From assembly GCA_030655675.1 (NCBI GenBank), contig JAUSPM010000066.1:1-11918 (forward strand): a stretch of DNA of 11,918 nucleotides, in the 5' to 3' direction. This document shows, one piece after another, positions 1-6,658 of the stretch; the first letter of the stretch is position 1, and every line of letters starts with the position of its first letter. The position numbers were made by a program, and so were the translations under genes. The DNA comes from Methanosarcinaceae archaeon. Lineage in GTDB: Archaea; Halobacteriota; Methanosarcinia; Methanosarcinales; Methanosarcinaceae. The notes beneath the pieces were generated by a model, which worked only from the letters and a program-made list of their open reading frames with translations, ran no database searches and had not been told where the DNA came from.

Positions 1-132
1 AACAAATGCGCCGCACGTTTTTTTATTAATTTAAACCTTTTTATTGCACAGATTTATGTTTTCTAATTTCATCCGATAATCTTATGAATTGATATTTACT
101 TGCAAGTTCAACATAATAGAAAATCAAGACAC

Positions 133-140
133 TTATATAT
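133..140 (+). promoter_or_regulatory. TATA box for the membrane-protein gene at 162
   Basis: TTATATAT lies about 25 bases before the ATG at 162, the usual TATA-to-start distance in archaea. Transcription should therefore begin at or within a few bases of the ATG, and no Shine-Dalgarno sequence precedes it, so a leaderless mRNA is likely. The rest of bases 1-132 is AT-rich and shows no gene. Confidence 0.55.
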
Positions 141-161
141 CTTTGTCAAATATTTGATAAC

Positions 162-1229
162 ATGATTATAAGTATCTCTAATATCTTTGTAATTATTTTA
201 TTAATCATATCAGGTTTAATTACATTTGCAGTTTTATCGAATTTGATTTGGAAAAAATCATTTCATCAAATTTACGATAAACTTTCAAAACCTAATCAAA
301 CGAAGGAAAAAAAGATACAAATCATAAATCGTCTTTATGATTACATCCGGGAATTTACAAATGAAGAGATTTTAATATTCAATTTCAGATTTAATCGATT
401 CAAATCGAACCATTGGTACAGTATAACATTTGTTGCAATTTTAATTATCTTTATATCAGCAATAATTCTATTAGAACTTCCACATTCGAATTTAATATTA
501 ATTGTTTTTTTGATATATATTGGCTATTTTTTTCCAATCATTTATATTCGGGTGAGGTTTAATAAATTAGAGTATAATAAAGCATCTTTTAAAGATATAT
601 TGTATATGTTAAATCTTCTGTTTTTGAAGATTACACTTACAGTACTCATTTTCTGTGCCTGTATTCTGTTTATTTTGATAATGTTAAATCAATTAATAAA
701 ACTAGAACCCAATACTTCATTTTTTGATGTCTTTGCACCTTACGTCAATTATGGATTATTGAAATCAATTCGTAGTAGCCAGTTATCGTTAGCTGGTTTC
801 TTTTTCACATTTGCAATTGGCGGGACAATAATTTTTTCAGTGACACATAAATATATGACGCACAAAAAGAATATTGATGAAATACTTTTAAAAGATGCGG
901 AGAAATATGAAACGTGGTTTAAGAACAATAAATATAATGTAAGTTTCAACTTGTATGATATAATAAAAATTGATTCTGATAAAATAAAAGGTTATCATCA
1001 AGCGTTATTTGATCTTCGTTCTGAACTTAACATTGATGGTTATATTAAATTCATACATCCTGTGAAACGGTATGAACTTTTTTGCTTATTAGTTATTGGG
1101 TTGTATTTGCTGGGAATCTTAACGCTACTACTAGATGAAATATTTATAAATTTGCTTTTTTTCATTTTCATTTTATTATCATTTTTATTTCTGTTGTTAA
1201 TATATTATATTTTCAGAGACTATAGCTAA
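162..1229 (+). CDS. Orphan multi-spanning membrane protein (hypothetical)
   Basis: I do not recognise a family. The 355-residue product has about seven predicted membrane segments: roughly 7-29, 87-105, 109-129, 152-178, 208-226, 306-324 and 328-350. Between them are a basic loop at 30-86 (many Lys, Asn, Ile) and a charged hydrophilic loop at 229-303. The last two segments are very hydrophobic and nearly continuous. There is no signal peptide cleavage site, metal-binding motif, Walker box or transporter signature that I can see. The gene stands alone and is convergent with the TPR gene. Its codons are strongly A/T-biased (Ile, Asn, Phe, Lys rich) compared with the ligase and homoserine dehydrogenase genes, which suggests accessory or transferred DNA. 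The ATG at 162 is supported by a TATA box about 25 bases upstream and by the absence of any ribosome-binding site. A role in transport, sensing or membrane defence cannot be distinguished from sequence. Confidence 0.8.
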   Translation: MIISISNIFVIILLIISGLITFAVLSNLIWKKSFHQIYDKLSKPNQTKEKKIQIINRLYDYIREFTNEEILIFNFRFNRFKSNHWYSITFVAILIIFISAIILLELPHSNLILIVFLIYIGYFFPIIYIRVRFNKLEYNKASFKDILYMLNLLFLKITLTVLIFCACILFILIMLNQLIKLEPNTSFFDVFAPYVNYGLLKSIRSSQLSLAGFFFTFAIGGTIIFSVTHKYMTHKKNIDEILLKDAEKYETWFKNNKYNVSFNLYDIIKIDSDKIKGYHQALFDLRSELNIDGYIKFIHPVKRYELFCLLVIGLYLLGILTLLLDEIFINLLFFIFILLSFLFLLLIYYIFRDYS

Positions 1230-1271
1230 CATAAAATGAGATGTCTTCAATGTCAAGTTGATAAATACTAG

Positions 1272-1373
1272 ATGGGGTCACCAAAATTCCTGAACCGCTA
1301 CAATGCAGTGGAAAATGATGAACTGCCCGCCTGCTTTAAGGTTACAAAACATATTTTGGTCGAGATTAAATAA
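1272..1373 (+). pseudogene. Possible gene remnant, 33 codons
   Basis: A short reading frame starts with ATG directly after an in-frame TAG and ends at TAA 1371-1373. It encodes 33 residues with a balanced composition (beginning MGSPKFLNRYNAVEN and ending HILVEIK). It is less A/T-biased than the membrane-protein gene upstream, and it has no ribosome-binding site or promoter of its own. The simplest reading is the surviving tail of a decayed gene between two convergent genes. A chance ORF is the main alternative. Confidence 0.2.
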
Positions 1374-1399
1374 AATTAATCTCATCACTTATTTTTTTT
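1362..1399 (+). terminator. Hairpin plus T-run between convergent genes
   Basis: GAGATTAA (1362-1369) and TTAATCTC (1376-1383) form a perfect 8-bp stem with a 6-base loop. On the + strand a run of eight T follows at 1392-1399, fitting a terminator for the membrane-protein gene at 162. On the minus strand the stem begins one base after the stop codon of the TPR gene, so it may also shape that 3' end, although no T-run follows there. Confidence 0.55.
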
Positions 1400-2149
1400 C
1401 AATATCCGCACTTCCATCTCAAGTGCATTTTGATATCTCGGATTAAGTTCAATTACACGTTCAAGACAGTCAAGTGCTTCATCGAATCGTTCCAGGTTTT
1501 CAAGTACCCTGGCTTTCAAGAACCAGGTCCCACTATCCAGGGGACTCAATGAAAGCGCTTTTTCTATACCGTCGATAGCTTCCGTATTCCTACCAAGTTT
1601 CATCAAAGTATAACCTATATTATACCACGCATTAATGTGAGTGGGGTTTATCCCCACGATCTTGCTATAACAATTAAAAGCATCCCCATATTTATCAAGT
1701 GCTGATAGTGAAAATCCTTTATTGTACATTGTTTCTGTGTCCATTGGATTATTCTCAAGCACTTTGTCATAGTAAAAAATAGATTCAGTATATCGGTTAA
1801 TGTGTGTCAGTGCATACGCTTTATTATACATTGCCTGTATGTGCCCGGGACTGTTTTCAAGTACCTTGTCATAACAAAAAACAGCGTCTTCGAACATACC
1901 AAGTTTTGAAAGCGAATTGCCCTTATTATTCCATGCATCTATGTGTTTTGGATTTTGCATGAGTTCCTTGTCGTAAGAGAAAATAGCCTCTTCATGCTTG
2001 TTCAGATTTGCCCACTCATTACCTTTTGAGAACCATGATGGCTCATTACCACTGCCAGATTCAAAATGCATATATTCCATTTTGCTTCCACAGGATAAGC
2101 AGAATTTTGAATTGTTTGGGGTTTGAGTTCCACAGTTTGGACATATCAT
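1385..2149 (-). CDS. Zinc-ribbon plus tetratricopeptide repeat (TPR) protein
   Basis: The 254-residue product starts with a zinc ribbon: C3-x-x-C6 and C17-x-x-C20, in the style of the zinc-ribbon heads common on archaeal proteins. Six consecutive 34-residue TPR units follow, at about 37-70, 71-104, 105-138, 139-172, 173-206 and 207-240. They show the regular pattern of W/Y-N-K-G, a central A and a closing L-x-x-N/S-P. TPR arrays bind peptides or other proteins, so this is probably a cytoplasmic adaptor or assembly factor; the client is unknown. There is no signal peptide or membrane segment. The ATG at 2149 is preceded by GGTGA with suitable spacing, which supports this start because it keeps the complete zinc ribbon. 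The ligase gene lies upstream on the same strand, but the 103-base gap has its own TATA-like sequence and palindrome, so separate transcription is likely. Confidence 0.9.
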   Translation of the reverse strand: MICPNCGTQTPNNSKFCLSCGSKMEYMHFESGSGNEPSWFSKGNEWANLNKHEEAIFSYDKELMQNPKHIDAWNNKGNSLSKLGMFEDAVFCYDKVLENSPGHIQAMYNKAYALTHINRYTESIFYYDKVLENNPMDTETMYNKGFSLSALDKYGDAFNCYSKIVGINPTHINAWYNIGYTLMKLGRNTEAIDGIEKALSLSPLDSGTWFLKARVLENLERFDEALDCLERVIELNPRYQNALEMEVRILKKNK

Positions 2150-2194
2150 ATTTTCACTTTCACCCTTGATTTTAAGTAATCGTCACCACGAATA

Positions 2195-2211
2195 TGTATG
2201 ATTTTCATACA
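2195..2211. promoter_or_regulatory. Operator-like palindrome before the TPR gene
   Basis: TGTATGA, three bases, then TCATACA makes a perfect 7-bp inverted repeat. It sits between the TATA-like sequence at 2237-2246 (minus strand) and the TPR start, close to the expected transcription start. This placement suits a dimeric repressor site. No binding protein can be named. Confidence 0.35.
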
Positions 2212-2236
2212 ATTTATGGTTATATGTGTTTGCTAA

Positions 2237-2246
2237 CATATATATT
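2237..2246 (-). promoter_or_regulatory. TATA-like box for the TPR gene
   Basis: Read on the minus strand, TAATATATAT lies in the gap after the ligase stop. Transcription would start near 2215, giving a leader of about 65 bases that contains a GGTGA ribosome-binding site. A second TATA-like stretch at about 2219-2226 is an alternative. Confidence 0.35.
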
Positions 2247-2252
2247 ACTGGA

Positions 2253-3938
2253 TTATTTACGCTGTGCAGAATAGATACTTTCGATACGTTGGAGCGTATC
2301 TGCCTCATCCGGTGATTTATCGTCCCTTACATTCACAAGCCTTGGGAAACGAAGCGCAAAACCGGATTCATAATTCGTACTTTTCTGGATCTCCTCGAAT
2401 GCGATCTCAAACACAACTTCGGGTTTAAGTTCGATCTCCATGCCGGATTCAATAACGATTAGGTTTGAGAATGTTTCAGTAAGTTCTGCAAGTTGCTCAT
2501 CATTAATGCCGGTTCCGACCTTTCCCATAGACAAAAATCGTCCTGTATCAGGGTCATGGCATGCAAGATTGAACGAACCCATGAAATTAGTACGCCTGCC
2601 ATATCCCCATTCCGCCCCGATCACAACGAGATCTAGAGTTTCCATCAAAGGTTTTTTCTTGAGCCAGTTCTTGCCGCGTTTCCCAGGCGAATACGAAGAT
2701 TGTGGGTTTTTGATCATGATGCCTTCATGACCTGCTTCCAATGCTTCGTTGTATATCCTGTTCACTTCTTCAACATCACTTGTCAGTATCTGCGAGTCTA
2801 CCTTGATCGGACCTGAGTTTTTAACACAGCCCACCAGTGCGGCTCTGCGCTCGGTAAGTGGTTTGTCAAGAAGATTCTCACCATTGAGGTACACCAGATC
2901 GAACAGTCGCAATGTCAATGGGATCTCACGCGCGGTTGTCTCGACATCATACTTGCGCCGGAACCGTTTCAATATCTCCTGGAATGCGCGCGGTCTGCCT
3001 GCTTCATCAACTGCGAATGCTTCACCATCAAGTATTGCCGAATCAGCCGTTACATGTTCCCTGACCGCAGAAACAATGTCAGGTAGCGAATGGGTCACAT
3101 CTTCAAGTCGTCTTGAGAATAACGTAATATTGTCGCCGTCTTTGTGTATCTGGACACGTGCTCCATCGAATTTCCACTCGATCGCGGCAATTTCCATTTC
3201 ATTGATGGCATCTTCGATGGTCGGTGTGACCTGTGCGAGCATCATTTTAATGGGGCGTTTCAACTCAAGGTTCAATTTTGTAACTTCATCTACGCCACCA
3301 CGTCTTGCAGCAACTGCAACAAGCCCCATGTCATTTGTCAGCATGAACGCACGCTCAACATCGGACGTTGGAACATCAAATGCCTTTGCAATCGCATCCC
3401 TCACAATCCCTTCACCAACACCGATGCGCAGGTCTTCAATTGCGAGCCTTGCGATATATCCCGCTTCATCAGGAGAGGATGAGTTGAAAAGATACTGGAG
3501 ATTTTTTATTTTAGTTGTCTGGGAACCTTTTCCGGATACTTTTGATATATTCTTGAATCTTTCGAACACTTCAAGTATGGAAAGTTCCTGACTGTCATTA
3601 AGAAATGATGAGAATGTTGCCTGACCTTTTGATTTACCACTCAGCGCCTTAGTTGCTGTCTTTCCGATGTCACCAGTATCGCGAATAAGCGATTCGATAT
3701 CTTTCAGGGATATTCCTGCGGCTTTTGAAAGTGCAGCATATAGGAGGCTTGTACCTATACCCAGATCTTCGGTACTCCATGCAGGGAACACCTCGCCCAT
3801 GATAAAATGTGTAACAACCGGAAGTTCATCACAGTTGACATCCTGTAAGAGTTGTGCAACCTTTTCAGTCATATCAAGTGAGCCGGGGATGTCCTCGATC
3901 GTCCTGCACGCCTGTGCAAATTCTTTGAAACCTGTCAT
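2253..3938 (-). CDS. lig: ATP-dependent DNA ligase (archaeal type)
   Basis: This enzyme seals nicks in double-stranded DNA, including Okazaki junctions and repair nicks, through a lysyl-AMP intermediate. The 561-residue length matches archaeal ligases. The N-terminal helical DNA-binding domain covers about 1-230. The adenylation domain carries all nucleotidyltransferase motifs: motif I K256-x-D-G with R261, motif III D-G-E at 304-306, motif IIIa L-F-D at 345-347, motif IV E-G-I-M-I-K at 405-410 and motif V W-L-K-K-K at 425-429. The C-terminal OB domain ends with motif VI around R530-F-P-R533. No key residue is missing. The ATG at 3938 has only a weak upstream GAGTGA, but the protein begins exactly where archaeal homologues usually do. 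Homoserine dehydrogenase lies upstream on the same strand across a 95-base gap containing a 12-bp tandem repeat and a TATA-like sequence, so independent control is plausible. Confidence 0.97.
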   Translation of the reverse strand: MTGFKEFAQACRTIEDIPGSLDMTEKVAQLLQDVNCDELPVVTHFIMGEVFPAWSTEDLGIGTSLLYAALSKAAGISLKDIESLIRDTGDIGKTATKALSGKSKGQATFSSFLNDSQELSILEVFERFKNISKVSGKGSQTTKIKNLQYLFNSSSPDEAGYIARLAIEDLRIGVGEGIVRDAIAKAFDVPTSDVERAFMLTNDMGLVAVAARRGGVDEVTKLNLELKRPIKMMLAQVTPTIEDAINEMEIAAIEWKFDGARVQIHKDGDNITLFSRRLEDVTHSLPDIVSAVREHVTADSAILDGEAFAVDEAGRPRAFQEILKRFRRKYDVETTAREIPLTLRLFDLVYLNGENLLDKPLTERRAALVGCVKNSGPIKVDSQILTSDVEEVNRIYNEALEAGHEGIMIKNPQSSYSPGKRGKNWLKKKPLMETLDLVVIGAEWGYGRRTNFMGSFNLACHDPDTGRFLSMGKVGTGINDEQLAELTETFSNLIVIESGMEIELKPEVVFEIAFEEIQKSTNYESGFALRFPRLVNVRDDKSPDEADTLQRIESIYSAQRK

Positions 3939-3965
3939 GTCACTCTGAAGTTAATACTATTAATT

Positions 3966-3996
3966 GATAAACTAACCGATAAACTAATTGATAATA
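3966..3996. repeat. 12-bp tandem repeat upstream of the ligase gene
   Basis: The unit GATAAACTAACC is followed by GATAAACTAATT and then a partial GATAAT, a strict 12-bp period over about 2.5 copies. It lies 28-58 bases before the ligase ATG, between a TATA-like AAGATATT (minus strand, 3993-4000) and the start, partly overlapping the TATA-like box. Regulation of the ligase is possible, but simple AT-rich repetition is the alternative. Confidence 0.45.
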
Positions 3997-4033
3997 TCTT
4001 ACTCACATCATTGGACCACAAGGGTCATTCGAC

Positions 4034-5029
4034 CTATTTCCTGTAGATCGATATTATGTCGCTTATAATTGCACTTGCTGTTTCAATGGAACCTGCGCCC
4101 CTGCCTGTAATTGTTACGGTTCCTGCAAGGTCGGTTTTCACAGATGCGACATTCAATGTCCCGCCGACTGCCAGCGGATGTCCGACCGGAACCAATCTTG
4201 GTCCGACACGGATAAGGTCTTTTTTGACCTCACCTATCAATTTGATAACGTATCCGTCATCCTGAGCAAGCATGAGGGATTCAGGTGTGATCTTTGTAAT
4301 CCCTGTAACATCAACATCCTTGTAAGTGGCATCTATATCGAAGATGGAATTTGCGAGAATTACCAGTTTAGATGCTGCATCGATTCCCTCTACATCATAC
4401 GTAGGGTCGGTCTCAGCAATTCCAAGTTCCTGCGATTCGGCAAGCATCTGCTCATAGGATGCATGTTCCTCCATCATACGTGTGAGTATGTAGTTGCAGG
4501 TCCCGTTGAAGATTCCTTCAATACTGAGGATTTCGTTACCTGCAAGGACATCTCTGGTGAGATTGATGATCGGCATCGCGCCGCCGACTGTTGCTTCGAA
4601 TTTGAAGTTAGAGCCGTTCTCTTTTGCGATCTCTGCCAATTCCCTGTATTTTAGTGCAAGTGGACCTTTGTTCGAGGTCACAACGTCACGACCATGTTCA
4701 AAAGCCGCGAGCATGTTTGGAAGTCCCACTCCGCCTGTATTGATGTCAGTGGGTGTGGTCTCGATCACAAGTTCATGGTCGACATTTTTGATAATTTCGA
4801 GTCCGGTTAATTTTTCAGATCCTACTGTACCTTCGGTACGTTTGTGGCTCAGGACTTTTGACAGGTCAACACCGTCAGGATCAATAGCCGCACTTCTTGA
4901 ATCTGCGACTGCAATAACCTTGATGTCAAGACCAATGTTCTTGAGATACTCATTCTTTCGCAACAGCACCTCTGCGACACCCTGACCAACAGCCCCAAAT
5001 CCAATGATAGATGCACGTATCGTTTTCAT
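4034..5029 (-). CDS. hom: Homoserine dehydrogenase (catalytic part only, no ACT domain)
   Basis: This enzyme reduces aspartate-4-semialdehyde to homoserine with NAD(P)H, the entry to threonine and methionine synthesis. The 331-residue product has the Rossmann glycine motif G-F-G-A-V-G-Q-G at 10-17, T-S-N-K-G-P at 118-123 (catalytic K121), the substrate region around A-T-V-G-G-A-M-P at 146-153, G-I-F-N-G-T-C-N-Y at 172-180 and D217-A-A-S-K221. It ends without the C-terminal ACT domain seen in many bacterial versions. An ACT protein is encoded immediately upstream in the same operon. A start at 5041 (four residues longer) directly abuts the upstream TAA, but the ATG at 5029 has GGTGAT at 5034-5039 with 4-base spacing, a near-perfect ribosome-binding site, so I prefer 5029. 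Confidence 0.95.
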   Translation of the reverse strand: MKTIRASIIGFGAVGQGVAEVLLRKNEYLKNIGLDIKVIAVADSRSAAIDPDGVDLSKVLSHKRTEGTVGSEKLTGLEIIKNVDHELVIETTPTDINTGGVGLPNMLAAFEHGRDVVTSNKGPLALKYRELAEIAKENGSNFKFEATVGGAMPIINLTRDVLAGNEILSIEGIFNGTCNYILTRMMEEHASYEQMLAESQELGIAETDPTYDVEGIDAASKLVILANSIFDIDATYKDVDVTGITKITPESLMLAQDDGYVIKLIGEVKKDLIRVGPRLVPVGHPLAVGGTLNVASVKTDLAGTVTITGRGAGSIETASAIISDIISIYRK

Positions 5030-5033
5030 TCCA

Positions 5034-5039
5034 ATCACC
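5034..5039 (-). promoter_or_regulatory. Shine-Dalgarno site that decides the homoserine dehydrogenase start
   Basis: GGTGAT on the minus strand matches the archaeal 16S anti-Shine-Dalgarno well. It sits 4 bases before the ATG at 5029. It overlaps the alternative ATG at 5041, which it could not serve. Confidence 0.6.
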
Positions 5040-5041
5040 AT

Positions 5042-5548
5042 TTACATTAATTCAGTTTCTATTGGCTCAATGACCAGAAGATCCTTTTCTTTTGCCACTG
5101 TCTTTAACAACGACATGGCATCGTTCATTTCTTTTTTTCCGACAGCATCTATCTTTAAAAGTGCTGAAGAAGGTTTATCGATACGGGGCATGGAAAGCGA
5201 AAGGTCAACGACCTCTGCGAATCCGGTACTGTCTATCTTGTCAATTGTATCCTGTATGTCAGTGTGAATGATATGCCCTATCATGATTATTGCACCGTGT
5301 TCAAGGAATCGCTCTTCTCCTGACCTGATGACTTCCACACCACTGTCCTCGAACCTTGAAATTATCGTATTAAGTTTTTCATGGTTGATCTCAAATACAA
5401 GTTGAACCGGAATTGTACCACGAGGTGTACGCTTTTCATGATGGTGAACTACAGATATCAGGTTACCTTTTAATTCCGATATCGGGTTTAGTGCTAAAAG
5501 TAACTGTCCCGGAATATCTTTTAATTCTACATCCATTGAAATTCGCAT
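5042..5548 (-). CDS. ACT-domain regulatory protein, probable partner of homoserine dehydrogenase
   Basis: The 168-residue soluble protein starts with an ACT domain at about 1-76: the D-I-P-G-Q-L turn at 11-16 after the first strand, then G-N-L-I-S-V-V and G-T-I-P-V-Q-L-V-F strands. A second alpha/beta domain of similar size (about 86-163) may be a diverged ACT repeat. ACT domains bind amino acids and regulate enzymes of amino-acid metabolism. Its TAA stop touches the first possible ATG of homoserine dehydrogenase, so the two are co-translated. Because that enzyme lacks its own ACT domain, I infer that this protein is its detached regulatory subunit, probably sensing threonine or methionine; the ligand is not shown by the sequence. 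The ATG at 5548 has GAGG with 7-base spacing. A TATA-like AAAATATATAAC at 5624-5635 would drive the operon. Confidence 0.9.
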   Translation of the reverse strand: MRISMDVELKDIPGQLLLALNPISELKGNLISVVHHHEKRTPRGTIPVQLVFEINHEKLNTIISRFEDSGVEVIRSGEERFLEHGAIIMIGHIIHTDIQDTIDKIDSTGFAEVVDLSLSMPRIDKPSSALLKIDAVGKKEMNDAMSLLKTVAKEKDLLVIEPIETELM

Positions 5549-5623
5549 ACTATATCCTCGTTATAACTTTGTGATGTCTAATACATTCATTAATAATACT
5601 TTTATTGCTAATGTTTGAAGGCA

Positions 5624-5635
5624 GTTATATATTTT
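5624..5635 (-). promoter_or_regulatory. TATA-like box for the ACT/homoserine dehydrogenase operon
   Basis: AAAATATATAAC on the minus strand would place transcription start near 5604, giving a leader of about 55 bases with a GAGG ribosome-binding site. It lies just after the end of the regulator gene on the same strand, supporting a separate transcription unit. Confidence 0.45.
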
Positions 5636-5664
5636 GGTAGAGGAAATATCTGCAATCTGCAAAT

Positions 5665-6456
5665 TTAATTATCATCACGAATCAGGATGATGTTACCTCT
5701 GCCTTGTTTGAATTTCTCGATGACCCCCCTCTGTTCAAGGTCAGAGACCATAAGACTCACCTTTGCTTCGGAATATTTTAGTTTGCTTCGAAGGTCTTTT
5801 TGTGTGATCCGACCGCCGTTTGCTTTTATTATGTCCATGACTTCAAAAAGGTCGGATGGAAGAGATGCAGTTGTTTTTGTTTCGATGGTATGTTCTGTTT
5901 CTTCAGGCATATCCACATCGATCATTGGCATTATTTCTTCGTTTTCAGAAGAACGTTTTTTATACGCGTATATTGAAAAACGAACAACCACAAATAGCAT
6001 AATTACGGCGATAAGATAGAACAAACTTGAATTTGTGTTATCTTCGATCGTTTTGATGTCCTCTTCAAAATCATCTGTGATCTCTGATAATTCGATTTCG
6101 TTTAAAATTTCCCCATCATACGATGGAAATAGCAGTATGTCCAGCACATAATCGCCATCATCTGTTATTGTTATGAGTTCTTCGGCAGAACTCATCAGTG
6201 TATTATTTTTGTAATATTTGGCAGTGATAAGGTAATTCCCAGGTACCAGATTAAATGAATATAAACCATACTTTGCAACAATGGACTGCGGCGGGGTGGA
6301 GTTCACCTCGATCACGGCATTCTCCATAAGTTGGAATGTGTACCATTCATACACCGCGCCGTGTATAGTTGCAGTATCTGCTGCCTGTGCTGTACTTATC
6401 AGTAATAATATGACTGCTACGCAGATAAGTGTGCGAAATATAGATTTTAAACTCAC
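5665..6456 (-). CDS. Membrane-tethered winged-helix transcription regulator with extracytoplasmic beta domain
   Basis: The 263-residue product has, in order, a signal peptide (1-25, ending A-Q-A), an extracytoplasmic beta-sandwich at about 28-110 resembling carboxypeptidase-regulatory-like domains (G-L-Y-S-F-N-L-V-P-G-N-Y at 64-75 is typical), an acidic linker at 115-140, one membrane segment at about 144-166 followed by K-K-R, an acidic cytoplasmic linker, and a winged helix-turn-helix at about 200-260 of MarR/IclR character. This topology, sensor outside and DNA-binding domain inside, is known for archaeal membrane-bound one-component regulators. The start is GTG at 6456; no ATG allows a complete signal peptide. 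It has no ribosome-binding site, and a TATA-like palindrome lies about 25-30 bases upstream, suggesting a leaderless mRNA. It is divergent from the exported coiled-coil protein gene, a likely target. The inducing signal is unknown. Confidence 0.85.
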   Translation of the reverse strand: MSLKSIFRTLICVAVILLLISTAQAADTATIHGAVYEWYTFQLMENAVIEVNSTPPQSIVAKYGLYSFNLVPGNYLITAKYYKNNTLMSSAEELITITDDGDYVLDILLFPSYDGEILNEIELSEITDDFEEDIKTIEDNTNSSLFYLIAVIMLFVVVRFSIYAYKKRSSENEEIMPMIDVDMPEETEHTIETKTTASLPSDLFEVMDIIKANGGRITQKDLRSKLKYSEAKVSLMVSDLEQRGVIEKFKQGRGNIILIRDDN

Positions 6457-6474
6457 AATTGTATGTTAAAGTGT

Positions 6475-6486
6475 TATATGCATATA
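6475..6486 (-). promoter_or_regulatory. Palindromic TATA box of the regulator gene
   Basis: TATATGCATATA is a perfect 12-bp palindrome centred about 25 bases before the GTG start at 6456. It fits both as TATA box and as a binding site for a dimer. It shares the 9-mer TTATATGCA (6474-6482) with the divergent promoter at 6600-6608. Confidence 0.45.
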
Positions 6487-6558
6487 TCTTTTGCTCATCA
6501 ATTTAAAGGGCTTGTAAAGTTTTATAAAGAAAAATATTGCCGAATAATGCTTTAAATC

Positions 6559-6571
6559 GGATTTTAAATCC
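6559..6571. promoter_or_regulatory. Operator-like palindrome in the divergent intergenic region
   Basis: GGATTTTAAATCC is a perfect palindrome with a single central base. Just before it, AAATC-G-GATTT forms an overlapping second palindrome. The pair lies near the middle of the 202-base divergent gap, upstream of both promoters, as expected for an activator or shared operator. The membrane-bound regulator next door is the natural candidate protein, by inference only. Confidence 0.4.
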
Positions 6572-6599
6572 TTATGTTAATTAAGAAAGTAAAGTATGC

Positions 6600-6608
6600 T
6601 TATATGCA
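6600..6608 (+). promoter_or_regulatory. TATA-like box for the exported protein operon
   Basis: TTATATGCA lies about 60 bases before the ATG at 6659, placing transcription start near 6630. The same nine bases occur in the regulator promoter at 6474-6482. A strong ribosome-binding site, GGAGGA at 6645-6650, follows at correct spacing from the ATG. Confidence 0.45.
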
Positions 6609-6658
6609 AACTTGCCAATGGGGAGTTGTACAATTTACTTAAATGGAGGACATAAATA

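Noticed and set aside
2749..3591. 280-codon open frame on the + strand
   Set aside because: It lies entirely inside the ligase gene on the opposite strand; the ligase has every catalytic motif, while this frame gives a Ser/Arg-rich sequence with no domain.
4178..4985. Plus-strand frames of 158 and 163 codons
   Set aside because: Both are antisense to homoserine dehydrogenase, which has all of its expected motifs and a strong ribosome-binding site.
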